Shown here: in pieces, positions 14,882 through 23,977 of the stretch
Layout of the letters: each line of letters opens with the position of its first letter
Numbering within the stretch: position 1 is the first letter of the stretch
Assembly (NCBI GenBank): GCA_945889475.1
Contig: CAMDBT010000011.1
Span: 1-44,634 of the forward strand
Reading direction: 5' to 3'
Origin: Bifidobacterium breve
Lineage (GTDB): Bacteria; Actinomycetota; Thermoleophilia; Solirubrobacterales; Solirubrobacteraceae
DNA: 44,634 nt
Translations under genes and position numbers: made by a program
The notes under the pieces: model-generated
The model's database searches: none
What the model saw: the letters and a program-made list of their open reading frames with translations, nothing else
Told to the model about the DNA's origin: nothing

Positions 14882-16195
14882 CTGTCAAGAACCAATGAAG
14901 ACAACGACACCGGCCTCTCACGCCGCTCCCTCATCGCCCGCTCCGGCGCCGCGGCGCTCGGCGCAGCGACGCTCGCGGGTCTCGCCGGGTGCGAGAGCAC
15001 GACCTCGCCCGGGACGTCGGACAGCGGTTCCAGCGGAGGACCCGGCTTGCTTGGCGATCCAACCGCCGGAGGCCCTGTCGACTCGGCAGGGATTCCACTA
15101 GCGCGGCGTGACTATCCAGTAACCCTTCCTCGCTTCCGGGAGCCGGTGTCGGCATCGACCAAGCCGGAGACCGGCGGCGTGCTGAAAATCTATAACTACG
15201 CCGACTACCTCAACCCTGACGTGCTGAAGGCGTTCGGAAAGCAAGAGGGCGTCGAGGTAAAAGTGACGACCTTCGACAGCGTCGATGAAGCGTTCGCGAA
15301 ACTCAGCACAGCTGGCCTTGACTTTGATGTGATCTTCTCGACTCCCGACCAGCTATCAAAGCTCGTCGGCCGCAAACTGCTCCAGCCGCTCAACGCGGAG
15401 CTGGTGCCGAACCTTCAGAAGAACATCTGGGAAGAGATCCATAGTCCCTTCTACGACGTTGAGTCGCGTTACACGGTTCCCTACGTGGTGTACACAACCG
15501 GGATCGGCTGGCGCAACGACAAGGTTGACGTCGATCCCGCCGGTCTTGAGACCGGCTGGAACGCACTCTGGGATGCGACCAGCCAGCGCGGCAAGACTCA
15601 GCTGCTCGACGACAAGCGCGAAGCGCTCGGAATGGCGATGCTGCGTGATGGTCAGCCAGACATCAACACCGGCTCAGCGGCGCTCGTCAACAGCGCGCTA
15701 GCCGGCCTCGAGGAGCTGGCCGCGAACGTGCGCCCGAAGGTGCAGATCTCTGCCTACGAGACGCTCCCAGCCGGGCGCATCACGATCGGGCAGATGTGGT
15801 CCGGCGACCTTCTCTCAGGCGCAATCAGCTATCTGCCGAAGGGCACGCCAGCATCGGTGTTGTCGTACTGGTACCAGGCCGAAGGCGGGCCGGTCTTCAA
15901 CGACATCATGACCGTCGCGGCCGCCTCAAAGAAGCCAATCATCGCGCACCGCTTCCTCAACTACATGATGGAACCACAGGTCGCCTACGACAACTTCGTC
16001 AACTACGTCGGCTACCAGCCGCCACAGAAATCGCTCAACGCGGCAAAGCTCTTCGACGAGGGAACACTGCCGAAGTCGCTGAGCAATGCGGTAGTTACCC
16101 AGGAAGCGTATGCAACAGGCAACGGCTTTATGACGCTGACCGCCGACGGTGAGCAAGCTTGGGAGAAGGCCTGGTCGAAGTTCCGCGCTGGCTGA
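14882..16195 (+). CDS. potD: Polyamine (spermidine/putrescine) ABC transporter substrate-binding Tat lipoprotein, PotD-like
   Basis: The mature protein matches PotD-type solute-binding proteins: GGVLKIYNYADYLNPDVLKAF at its start, a TFDSVDEAFAKL region and PYVVYTTGIGW. The first standard start codon in frame is TTG at 15047, which would remove all export signals. Reading the frame upstream reveals an intact Tat lipoprotein signal, LSRRSLIARSG followed by a hydrophobic stretch and the lipobox LAGC. This continues to a TGA at 14846 with no ATG, GTG or TTG. CTG at 14882 is the best in-frame candidate, giving about 437 residues. A GGAG sits only two bases before it. Either a CTG start, a leaderless transcript, or a one-base sequence error near 14880 (an out-of-frame ATG lies at 14874) explains this. 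It is the first gene of a four-gene operon. Confidence 0.88.
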   Translation: MSRTNEDNDTGLSRRSLIARSGAAALGAATLAGLAGCESTTSPGTSDSGSSGGPGLLGDPTAGGPVDSAGIPLARRDYPVTLPRFREPVSASTKPETGGVLKIYNYADYLNPDVLKAFGKQEGVEVKVTTFDSVDEAFAKLSTAGLDFDVIFSTPDQLSKLVGRKLLQPLNAELVPNLQKNIWEEIHSPFYDVESRYTVPYVVYTTGIGWRNDKVDVDPAGLETGWNALWDATSQRGKTQLLDDKREALGMAMLRDGQPDINTGSAALVNSALAGLEELAANVRPKVQISAYETLPAGRITIGQMWSGDLLSGAISYLPKGTPASVLSYWYQAEGGPVFNDIMTVAAASKKPIIAHRFLNYMMEPQVAYDNFVNYVGYQPPQKSLNAAKLFDEGTLPKSLSNAVVTQEAYATGNGFMTLTADGEQAWEKAWSKFRAG

Positions 16196-16196
16196 G

Positions 16197-17108
16197 ATGA
16201 CGAGGCGTAGGATCTGGGGTCTACTCGCCGCGCCAGGCATGGCTTGGCTCGGCCTCTTTTTCGTCGTCGCCTTCTACGCCGTAATTAGTGTTGGACTGGG
16301 TAACGTCAACAGTCTCTACCAGCCGGTTCCACACTGGAACCCACTGACCTGGAACGTCGGCTACCTGACCGAGGCAATCCAGTCGGTGATCCCTGGCGGC
16401 CAGAACTGGCCCGTAGTTGTGCGCACCGTGATCTACATTGCAGCGGCGATCATTGGCGCTCTGCTGATCGGCTACCCGGTCGCCTACTACGCCTCGCGCC
16501 ACGCTGGCCGCTGGCGCGGACTAGTCGTAGTGCTCCTAATCCTGCCGTTCTGGATCTCCTACATCATGCGAATGTTCGCATGGACCAACCTGCTCGCTCC
16601 GGACGGCTACGGCTCGAAGATCCTCAGCGCGCTCTCAATCGACTCGCTCTTCTCGTCGCTTGGTCTGCTCGACGGAACCGATTGGCTCGGGGGCCAAGGG
16701 ATCACCGTCATCATCGCCTTGACCTACGGGTACGTGCCGTTCTTCATCCTGCCGCTGTTTGCTTCGCTGGATCGCATCGACCAGCGTGTAATCGAAGCCG
16801 CGCGCGATCTTGGCGCACCGCCGCCGAGCTCCTTCTGGCGCGTGATCCTGCCGATGTCGAAACCTGGGATTCTCGCCGGGCTGGTGCTCGTCGCGCTGCC
16901 AATGGCTGGGGATTACTACACGCAGACGCTGATGAGCGGGTCGCCCTCGACCAGCATGATCGGCAACACAATCAACAACTACATCCAAGGCGGGCCAGAT
17001 AAGGTGCTCGGGTCAGCAATAACGATCCTGCTGTCGGCGGTGCTGCTGGTCTTCATGCTCTACTACCTGCGCACGCTGCGCCGCCAGCAAGGAGCGGAGG
17101 CGGCATGA
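16197..17108 (+). CDS. potB: Polyamine ABC transporter permease, PotB-like
   Basis: This 303-residue membrane protein starts at the ATG at 16197, one base after the potD stop. It has about six spans and the ABC permease EAA loop (VIEAARDLGAPPPSSFWRVI). The segment AGDYYTQTLMSG near the C-terminus is typical of PotB-family permeases. It forms the heterodimeric channel with the next gene product. The stop overlaps the next start as ATGA. Confidence 0.92.
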   Translation: MTRRRIWGLLAAPGMAWLGLFFVVAFYAVISVGLGNVNSLYQPVPHWNPLTWNVGYLTEAIQSVIPGGQNWPVVVRTVIYIAAAIIGALLIGYPVAYYASRHAGRWRGLVVVLLILPFWISYIMRMFAWTNLLAPDGYGSKILSALSIDSLFSSLGLLDGTDWLGGQGITVIIALTYGYVPFFILPLFASLDRIDQRVIEAARDLGAPPPSSFWRVILPMSKPGILAGLVLVALPMAGDYYTQTLMSGSPSTSMIGNTINNYIQGGPDKVLGSAITILLSAVLLVFMLYYLRTLRRQQGAEAA

Positions 17109-18037
17109 GTGCCGCAGCGGCCGAACAGGGCGCCACTGCTGCGGCAGCGGAGCGTCCACGGTTCTCACTCGGTAACCCGTGGAGCAAGCCTCGCTGGCTT
17201 ACCGGCATCACCTGGGTCTACATCCTCTGGTCGCTACTGCCGGTGCTACTTGCGATCCGCGTTGCCTTCAATGAAGGCCGCTCGCGCACCTCGATCGATG
17301 GATGGTCGCTGAAGTGGTTCTTCGGCGACTCCAACTTCAGCGTCTTTGGCGACCCGACATTGCAGGACGCGCTCACACACAGCCTGCTGCTGGCCGGGCT
17401 GGCGATGCTGATCGCTACGCCGCTGGGAATCATGCTGGCGATCGGGCTGCAGCGTTGGCGCGGGCGCGGCTCAGGGCCGTCGAACGTCGTTGCACTGCTG
17501 CCGCTGGTGACGCCGGAGCTGGTCTTCGCAGTGGGGCTCTTCCTGCTCTTTACGACATTGCTTTCGACAATTGGGCTGGGCACCACCGCCCAGGCGATCG
17601 GCCACGTGACCTTCTCAATGTCGTTCGTCGTCGTGATCGTGCGCGGCCGACTGGTGACGATCGGCCCCGATGTTGAGGAGGCCGCTGCCGACCTCGGCGC
17701 CCCTCCCCTCGCCGTGATCTGGCGCATCTTGCTGCCGCTGCTGGCGCCGGCGATCGCAGCCAGCCTATTGATCGTCTTCGCGCTCTCGATCGACGATTTC
17801 GTCGTCAGCCAGTACTTGGCCTCGGGCGCCGAAACTACGACCGTTCCGATGCGCATCTACGCGCAGGCACGCGGCGCGCCATTGCCCTCGCTCAACGCGC
17901 TGGCGACGCTGATGCTGCTGTTCACACTGTTGGCACTGGTACTCGCGTACGGCGTCTTCCGATTCATGACTCGCGGCGAGAAGCGTGGTTCGGCGATTGA
18001 ACAGATCGCCTCAATCGATTCTGGGGGTGGACGATGA
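17105..18037 (+). CDS. potC: Polyamine ABC transporter permease, PotC-like
   Basis: This 310-residue permease has an Ala-rich, polar N-terminus of about 35 residues and then six spans. Its EAA loop is EEAAADLGAPPLAVIWRILL, and IDDFVVSQYLASGAETTTVP is a PotC-family signature near the C-terminus. It overlaps the preceding permease and the following ATPase by 4 bases each (ATGA), showing tight coupling within the operon. Confidence 0.93.
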   Translation: MSAAAAEQGATAAAAERPRFSLGNPWSKPRWLTGITWVYILWSLLPVLLAIRVAFNEGRSRTSIDGWSLKWFFGDSNFSVFGDPTLQDALTHSLLLAGLAMLIATPLGIMLAIGLQRWRGRGSGPSNVVALLPLVTPELVFAVGLFLLFTTLLSTIGLGTTAQAIGHVTFSMSFVVVIVRGRLVTIGPDVEEAAADLGAPPLAVIWRILLPLLAPAIAASLLIVFALSIDDFVVSQYLASGAETTTVPMRIYAQARGAPLPSLNALATLMLLFTLLALVLAYGVFRFMTRGEKRGSAIEQIASIDSGGGR

Positions 18038-19155
18038 GTGAAGGCGATATCCGGCTCGAAGGCTTGGTCAAGAACTACGGTGACGTGGTTGCGGTCGACG
18101 GGATCAGCCTGCACGTCCCGCCGGGCGAGTTCTTCACGATGCTCGGGCCCTCAGGCTGCGGCAAAACAACGACACTGCGAATGATCGCTGGCTTCGAGCG
18201 GCCAACCGATGGCCAGATCCTGCTCGACGGCGTTGAGATGTCATCGACGCCGCCGCACAAGCGCCGCGTCAACACCGTCTTCCAACACTACGCGCTGTTC
18301 ACGCACATGACGGTCGCTGAGAACGTCGGCTTCGGCCTGCGCTACCAGCAGGTCGGCAAGGACGAGGCGAAGCGTCGCGTTGACGCGGTAATGGAGATGG
18401 TTCAGATCGGCGAGCTCGGTGAGCGGCGCCCATCAGAGCTCTCAGGCGGGCAGCAGCAGCGCGTGGCGCTGGCGCGTGCGTTGGTCTTGGAACCGCCGGT
18501 GCTACTGCTCGACGAGCCGCTCGGCGCGCTCGATGCGCGTCTGCGGCTCGACCTGCAGGTTGAGCTCAAGCGGATCCAAGAGCAGCTCGAAGTGACCTTC
18601 ATTTACGTAACCCATGATCAAGACGAGGCACTGACGATGAGCGACCGCGTCGCCGTGATGAAGGATGGAAAGATCGAGCAATGTGACGTGCCGGCGAAGC
18701 TCTATGAGGAGCCGGATACGGCCTTCGTCGCCAACTTCCTCGGCTCAGCAAACCTGCTCAACGTTGAGGCGCGCGCAGCCGGTGATCACTGCGAAGTGAT
18801 GCTCGGTAACTTCACGCTGAGGAGCAACAGCAGCCCCGAGCAGGCAGGGGTCGGCAAGGCGATGATCCGCCCCGAGTACGTGAAGCTGGAGCCGCAAGGC
18901 GCCGACGGCGAGAACCGCGTGCCGGGGATGGTCGAAGAGGTCGTCTACATGGGTTTCCATCAAGACGTTCGCGTTCGCCTAGCCAACGGCGATCTGATTC
19001 GCGCAACGGTCCCAAGCGACGGTGAGTCGCCGGAGTACCATCAAGGCAACGCCGTTGCCGTCTATCTGCGCGCCGCCAACCTGCGCGTGCTGGACGACAG
19101 CCCGGAAAAGGCGACGGGCGAAACCGCTGATCAGGCAGACACGGCCGCCGCTTAG
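18034..19155 (+). CDS. potA: Polyamine ABC transporter ATPase, PotA-like
   Basis: This 373-residue ATPase has Walker [10 protein letters not shown], a Q-loop in VFQHYALF, signature [15 protein letters not shown], Walker [12 protein letters not shown] and the switch His in [10 protein letters not shown]. The C-terminal part (about 240-350) forms the TOBE-like regulatory domain of the CUT1/PotA group ([23 protein letters not shown]). It powers import by the two permeases upstream. The gene ends 14 bases from the convergent TetR gene. Confidence 0.94.
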   Translation: MSEGDIRLEGLVKNYGDVVAVDGISLHVPPGEFFTMLGPSGCGKTTTLRMIAGFERPTDGQILLDGVEMSSTPPHKRRVNTVFQHYALFTHMTVAENVGFGLRYQQVGKDEAKRRVDAVMEMVQIGELGERRPSELSGGQQQRVALARALVLEPPVLLLDEPLGALDARLRLDLQVELKRIQEQLEVTFIYVTHDQDEALTMSDRVAVMKDGKIEQCDVPAKLYEEPDTAFVANFLGSANLLNVEARAAGDHCEVMLGNFTLRSNSSPEQAGVGKAMIRPEYVKLEPQGADGENRVPGMVEEVVYMGFHQDVRVRLANGDLIRATVPSDGESPEYHQGNAVAVYLRAANLRVLDDSPEKATGETADQADTAAA

Positions 19156-19169
19156 CGCGGCCACCTACT

Positions 19170-19745
19170 TCAGAGACCGAGATCGGGCGCGATCGCCGCC
19201 CAGATCTGCTCGCGCGCGAGGTTGACGCCCACTGCCGGGTCACCGATCAAGACGCGAATTCCGTAGCCATCGATCAGCGCGATCAGATCGTCGGCGGTGC
19301 GGTCGACATCGGCCACGGTGAGCTCGCCGCCATCCACTCCGGCACGCAGCTCGTCGACAAACCAATCGTGCAGCTTGGCGTAAAGGCGGGCGCCAAAATC
19401 GCGAAGATCGGGCTCCCGCGCAGCGCGCAGCCAAAGCTCCACCCAGAGCACAAAATCGTCGTGAAGCGCCTCTGAGGTAGGCAGGCAGATGTTGATCATC
19501 TCCGCCAGCCGCTGCGCCGACGTTGCATCCTCGCCGAGCTCTTCACCGACGCGCATCTGCGCGGCGTGCTCGTACGAGTACTCAATCGCCTCGGCAAGCA
19601 GCAGGTCGCGCGTTTCGAAGTGGTAGTGAACAAGCGCCGTCGAAACGCTTGCCTCGCTGGCGACGCCGGTCACCCGCACGCCGTCGGTGCCCTCTTTGGC
19701 AATACGCTTGACTGCCGCTTGAAGGATTTGGTCCCGCTTTGACAT
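19170..19745 (-). CDS. TetR-family transcriptional regulator
   Basis: This protein has 191 residues from the ATG at 19745 (MSKRDQILQAAVKRIAKEG). The N-terminal helix-turn-helix reads VRVTGVASEASVSTALVHYHF, the classic TetR DNA-binding segment. The rest is the helical ligand/dimer domain, with a C-terminal part like that of regulators of fatty acid or choline metabolism. It is divergent from an acyl-CoA dehydrogenase gene, with only 36 bases between the starts, so it most likely represses that operon and itself. A matching inverted repeat lies in the gap. An open frame continues upstream of 19745 inside the dehydrogenase gene, but it looks like antisense sequence. Confidence 0.92.
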   Translation of the reverse strand: MSKRDQILQAAVKRIAKEGTDGVRVTGVASEASVSTALVHYHFETRDLLLAEAIEYSYEHAAQMRVGEELGEDATSAQRLAEMINICLPTSEALHDDFVLWVELWLRAAREPDLRDFGARLYAKLHDWFVDELRAGVDGGELTVADVDRTADDLIALIDGYGIRVLIGDPAVGVNLAREQIWAAIAPDLGL

Positions 19746-19754
19746 GCTCCAACG

Positions 19755-19771
19755 CAGTCTAATCCCGACTG
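19755..19771. promoter_or_regulatory. Candidate TetR operator
   Basis: CAGTC (19755-19759) and GACTG (19767-19771) form an inverted repeat with a 7-base centre. It lies within the 36-base space between the divergent tetR and acyl-CoA dehydrogenase starts. The arms are short, so this rests mainly on position. Confidence 0.4.
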
Positions 19772-19781
19772 GAGGAAGAGA

Positions 19782-20987
19782 ATGATCGCCGCAGCAGCCA
19801 ATAGCCCGCAGCCCGCGGAGGTGCTTGGTCTCAGCGCCGCCGAACTTGAGCTGCAATCCCGCGCGCGGAAGTTTGCCGACGAGATCCTTCAGCCACTTGA
19901 GATTGAAGCTGAGCTCAGCGGCGGCCGCCTGCCCGACGAGGCGCTGGAGACGATCAAGCGCGAATCGCTGGCGCGCAAGCTCAGCGGCGGCCTCCACGCA
20001 GCTGAGCACGGCGGCAACAGCTGGAGCCACGTCGAGTGGTTCCTCGTCGAAGAACAGCTTGGGCGGATCACCAACGCCGTCTCCTGGCACATGCCTACCG
20101 CCTATAACGTTCTCGCCCATGGCTCGCCGCAGCAGATCGAGAAGTACTTGCTGCCGGGGCTTCGTGGCGAGACTCATGACGCCTACGCCGTGACCGAAGA
20201 GCACGCCGGCTCCGACCCCTCAGGAATCACTACAACGGCGGTCAAGAACGGTGACGGTTGGACGATCAGTGGCGAGAAGTGGTTCGTCACCTACGGCGAC
20301 GTGGCCGCGGTCTTCATCGTGATGGCCAATGCGATCGTCGGCGGCGAGCCGCAGGGCACACTGTTCCTGATTGATGCCAAAGCCGACGGCATCGAAGTTA
20401 TTGACAATCCGCCGTTCACACATACCTACCCCCACGGGCACCCGACGATCAGCTTCAACGATGTGAAGGTCGGCGACGACGCGATCATCGGCGGCCTCGG
20501 CGGCGGCGACAAGCTGCAGCAGGAATGGTTCTCAGAGGAACGGCTCGGCATCGCAGCACGCTGCTCGGGCGCGATGACGCGGCTGATCGAGGAGACGACG
20601 GCTTGGGCGATAGCCCGCGAACAAGGCGGCTCGCGGATCATCGACCACCAGGGGGTCTCGTTCCCGCTTGCCGACTCGGCCGCCGATGTGGCTGCCGGCC
20701 GACTGCTCGGCCTCTACACCGCTCGCCTGGCTGACGCTGGCGCCGACCCGAAGTTAATTCACGCCAAATCGTCGATGGCAAAGCTGTTCATGAGCGAGGC
20801 AGCGAACCGCTGCGCCGACCGCTGCCTGCAGATCTTCGGCGGCCGCGGCTACATGCGCAGCAACGTTGCCGAGCGCTTCTGGCGTGAGCTGCGTGTTGAT
20901 CGCATCTGGGAAGGCACGAGCGAGATTCAGCGGCTGATCATCGCCCGCTCGCTTGAGCGCCGCGGCGTTGAGCGAGTAATCCAGTAG
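19782..20987 (+). CDS. Acyl-CoA dehydrogenase
   Basis: This 401-residue flavoprotein has an N-terminal helical domain and a FAD-binding beta domain with YAVTEEHAGSDPSGI and GEKWFVTYGD. The C-terminal signature is IFGGRGYMRSN...RIWEGTSEIQRLIIARSL, with the usual position of the catalytic Glu (WEGTSEIQR). It oxidises an acyl-CoA to the 2-enoyl-CoA, passing electrons to ETF. The start is ATG 19782 with GGAGG nearby. Its stop shares one base with the next start, so it is co-translated with an acyl-CoA synthetase. This suggests activation and then beta-oxidation of a particular organic acid under TetR control. Confidence 0.95.
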   Translation: MIAAAANSPQPAEVLGLSAAELELQSRARKFADEILQPLEIEAELSGGRLPDEALETIKRESLARKLSGGLHAAEHGGNSWSHVEWFLVEEQLGRITNAVSWHMPTAYNVLAHGSPQQIEKYLLPGLRGETHDAYAVTEEHAGSDPSGITTTAVKNGDGWTISGEKWFVTYGDVAAVFIVMANAIVGGEPQGTLFLIDAKADGIEVIDNPPFTHTYPHGHPTISFNDVKVGDDAIIGGLGGGDKLQQEWFSEERLGIAARCSGAMTRLIEETTAWAIAREQGGSRIIDHQGVSFPLADSAADVAAGRLLGLYTARLADAGADPKLIHAKSSMAKLFMSEAANRCADRCLQIFGGRGYMRSNVAERFWRELRVDRIWEGTSEIQRLIIARSLERRGVERVIQ

Positions 20988-23059
20988 TGGACCTCAGCCG
21001 CCTTCTGGACCCGAAGTCGATCGCCGTCGTCGGCGCCAGCGAACGCGCCGCCTCCTACGGCGGCGAAGCGATGCTGAACCTAAAGCGCCTCGGCTACGAA
21101 GGTCAGGTCTACGCCGTCAACCCCGGCCGCGACAGAGTTCACGGCTTCGACTGCGTTGGCTCGCTGGCCGACCTGCCTGACCCGCCAGATGCGGTAGTCG
21201 TCGCAATCCCAGCCGAGCACGTTGCAGCGGTGATCGAGCAGGCCGGCGCGCTTGGCTGCGGCGGCGCGGTTGTCTTTGCGGCCGGATTCTCTGAGTCGAG
21301 TGAGGGCGCAGAGCATGAGGCTGCGCTGATTGCTGCCGCCGCGGCCCACGATCTTCCCGTCTGCGGGCCGAACGGCAACGGGATCGTCTCGATGGCGGCT
21401 AACTTTGCGCTCTGGGGTGACATGGTCGGCCCGCGCGAGAGCGGACCCGTGGCGCTGGTGTCGCAGTCCGGCAACGTTGCCGTCAACGCGATCGCGTCGC
21501 GACGCGGCCTGCGACTCCACACCGTCGTCTCCAGTGGCAATCAGGCGGTGCTCGACGCAGCCGACTATCTGGAAGCGTTCTGCGAGCTTGACGGAGTCCG
21601 ATCGGTCGCCTGTTACTTGGAAGCTGAGGGCGATGGCGTCCGCTGGTGCCAAGCGCTCGAGGCCTGCGCGAGAGCCGATGTTGCGGTCACAATCCTAAAG
21701 GCTGGTTCGTCTGAGCAAGGCGCCGCGGCAGCGCAAGCTCATACCGGCGCCGTTGCCGGTGACCAGCGCATCTTTCAAGCGATGGCGCAGGCAGCCGGCG
21801 CCGCCTGGGCGCGCGACCCGCACGAACTGCTTGAGATTTCGAAGGCGATGGCGACCTGCACCCGCGGCGGACTGGCCCCGGGCGTTGCCGTCATGACCTG
21901 CTCCGGCGGAGACTCCAGCGTCTGCGCAGACCTCGCCGCCGAGATCGGCGTCTCGCTGCCGCCGCTGCAGCCCGAGACCGTGGCGAGGTTAGAAGCGCTG
22001 CTCCCCGGCGCAGCGACGGCCGCCAACCCACTCGACTACACCTCGCTGCTTTGGGGCGACCCAAAGGCGATTGAGGCGCTAGTGCGGGCGCTCGCCGACG
22101 ACCCCGGGATCGGCCGCGTACTGGTGCTCTACGACCAGCCCGACGGGCTCGACGTTGACGCCGCCCAATCGTGGGCGCAGGCGATCGAGGGCGTGCGCGC
22201 TGCGAGCGACTGCCCGGCGCAGCTTCTGGTCTGCTCAACGCTGCCGGAGCTGATGCCCGACGACGTTGCCGAATCGCTGCTGGGGGACGGCGTCGCAGCG
22301 CTAGCCGGCCTCCAGACCGGGCTGCGGGCGATCGCCGAGCTGGTCAAGGAGCCACCTTCGCCGGGTCGGATCGCGATGATTGGAGCGACCTGCCAGCGCG
22401 CCGCTGCCAGCCGCGAAGGCGACGAGCTGGAGTGGCTTTCAGAGCATCAGGCGAAGGCGCTGCTGACCGAGCATGGCCTGGCCGCAGCGGAAGGGCTCAT
22501 CGTCGCCGATCAAGACGCCGCGGTCGCGGCGCTCCGCGAGCTCGGCGGGCGGCTGGTAATGAAGATCTCCGGGCCCGAGCTGCGTCACAAGAGTGAGCTG
22601 GGAGCGTTGGCGCTCGATCTCCAAACCGAGGCCGACGTGCGCGCCGCGTACACCAGATTGAGCGCGCTGCCGGCGGCCGAGGCCGGCGTGGTACTGGCTG
22701 AAGCGATGGCCGAGCCGGGCGCCGAAATGATCGTCGCCGCAAGGAGTGACGCGGTCGTGCCGGCGCTGATCGTCGGCCTCGGCGGAATCTGGACCGAGCT
22801 GCTTAGCGACGTCGCGGTGATCCCGCTGCCCGCCTCAGCCAGCGAGGTAGAGACTGAGATCCGCGGCCTGCGCGGCGCCGCGCTGCTCGACGGTGGCCGA
22901 GGTGGCGTGAAGCTCGCGGTCGGTGCGCTGGCCGAGTTTGCCGCTGGCGTCGGCGAGCTGCTGCTCGCCGACGGGCTGGAGCTGGTCGAATGTAATCCTG
23001 TGATCGTCAGCGAGCACGGCGCCGTCGCCACTGACGCCCTGATCGCGCGTCGCGCCTAG
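20987..23059 (+). CDS. NDP-forming acyl-CoA synthetase (acetate-CoA ligase, ADP-forming-like)
   Basis: This 690-residue single-chain enzyme starts with a CoA-binding domain (SIAVVGASERAASYGG, AVNPGRDRVHGF). Succinyl-CoA-ligase-like domains follow, with the phosphohistidine region AAQAHTGAVAGDQRIF. A C-terminal ATP-grasp domain (about 480-690) has VMKISGPELRHKSELGALAL. Such enzymes interconvert acyl-CoA and acid with ADP/ATP. The GTG start overlaps the dehydrogenase stop by one base. With that neighbour it probably activates or releases the same acyl group. The specific acid is unknown. Confidence 0.93.
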   Translation: MDLSRLLDPKSIAVVGASERAASYGGEAMLNLKRLGYEGQVYAVNPGRDRVHGFDCVGSLADLPDPPDAVVVAIPAEHVAAVIEQAGALGCGGAVVFAAGFSESSEGAEHEAALIAAAAAHDLPVCGPNGNGIVSMAANFALWGDMVGPRESGPVALVSQSGNVAVNAIASRRGLRLHTVVSSGNQAVLDAADYLEAFCELDGVRSVACYLEAEGDGVRWCQALEACARADVAVTILKAGSSEQGAAAAQAHTGAVAGDQRIFQAMAQAAGAAWARDPHELLEISKAMATCTRGGLAPGVAVMTCSGGDSSVCADLAAEIGVSLPPLQPETVARLEALLPGAATAANPLDYTSLLWGDPKAIEALVRALADDPGIGRVLVLYDQPDGLDVDAAQSWAQAIEGVRAASDCPAQLLVCSTLPELMPDDVAESLLGDGVAALAGLQTGLRAIAELVKEPPSPGRIAMIGATCQRAAASREGDELEWLSEHQAKALLTEHGLAAAEGLIVADQDAAVAALRELGGRLVMKISGPELRHKSELGALALDLQTEADVRAAYTRLSALPAAEAGVVLAEAMAEPGAEMIVAARSDAVVPALIVGLGGIWTELLSDVAVIPLPASASEVETEIRGLRGAALLDGGRGGVKLAVGALAEFAAGVGELLLADGLELVECNPVIVSEHGAVATDALIARRA

Positions 23060-23065
23060 ACCAGC

Positions 23066-23977
23066 TCAGTAACCGCCGCTGGCGCCGCTGCCAGCGCGAA
23101 TGCGACCAGCAACGGTCTGCGGCGAGTCGGTGCCGTTGACGCGGATCCGCGGCAGCTCGTAGGGGTTGTCGCTTTTGGAGGCGACGCCGGAATCAACGGT
23201 GGTGGCGCCTTTGTAGCCGGCGGCCTCGACGGCGGCGCGTACGCGGGCGTCGTTCTTGCCGGCCGGATAGCAGAAGAAGTTGACGGGGATTGAGAACTTC
23301 TGCTGCAGCAGTTTGCGCGAATCGACCAGCTCGGTTTTCAGACTCGCGTCGTCGATGAGGGTCAAATCGGGGTGCGTGAGCGTGTGCGAGTCGATCTCCC
23401 AGCCAGCAGCGATCAGCCCCTCAACTTGGGTCGTCGTCAATCCACCCTTGCCGATGTTCTTGCCTTCGAGGTTGAGCACGCCGGGCCAACCGGCTGCGTG
23501 AAGGATTGGCCTCGCCGTCACGGTGTGGCTCAGGTAGCCATCATCGAAGCTGACGACCAGTGGCTTCGATGGAAGGCCGGGACCGCCGTTCCAAGCCTGC
23601 CAGACCTGATCGAGCGTGACGCCGCGATAGCCCTCCTTCTTCAGCAGCTCGATCGTCGCCTTGAATGTTTCAGCCGGGGTCCAAAGCTCGGCCATCGGCG
23701 TGCTCGCGGTCGGCGCCTTGATCACGTGGTACATCAGAATCGGAACCGGGCCGCGGTAATCGCCGCTCGCTGGCTTGGGCGCCGTGCTCTCGCTGGCGGC
23801 CGGTTTGGCAGGCGAGTCAGCTGCTGGCGCTCCGGTCTGCGCTTGAGAGCTCTCGTCGCTCTTGGATCCGCGTTCCAGCGGCCCCGTGAAGAGCACCAGC
23901 GCAACCGCGATCAGGACCAGCGCTGCGACGATGATCGTCAGGCGCCGCTGGCGGGCAGCGGCGGATCCGCCGTTCAA
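23066..23977 (-). CDS. Membrane-anchored polysaccharide deacetylase (NodB domain)
   Basis: This 303-residue protein has one N-terminal membrane span (about 12-31) and a Pro/Ala/Ser-rich linker to about residue 72. The NodB-homology domain follows. It has PILMYHVI, the metal-binding SFDDGY, SHTLTHPDL (His-x3-His) and the late FFCYPAGK motif. It likely deacetylates an extracellular glycan such as peptidoglycan or an exopolysaccharide. It starts at TTG 23977, overlapping the stop of the HD gene by 4 bases, so it is the last gene of the ppk-led run. Its link to polyphosphate is only positional. Confidence 0.9.
   Translation of the reverse strand: MNGGSAAARQRRLTIIVAALVLIAVALVLFTGPLERGSKSDESSQAQTGAPAADSPAKPAASESTAPKPASGDYRGPVPILMYHVIKAPTASTPMAELWTPAETFKATIELLKKEGYRGVTLDQVWQAWNGGPGLPSKPLVVSFDDGYLSHTVTARPILHAAGWPGVLNLEGKNIGKGGLTTTQVEGLIAAGWEIDSHTLTHPDLTLIDDASLKTELVDSRKLLQQKFSIPVNFFCYPAGKNDARVRAAVEAAGYKGATTVDSGVASKSDNPYELPRIRVNGTDSPQTVAGRIRAGSGASGGY

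Noticed and set aside
19746-20204. N-terminal extension of the TetR frame to 344 residues
   Set aside because: The extra part is antisense to the acyl-CoA dehydrogenase and precedes a normal TetR start (MSKRDQIL).
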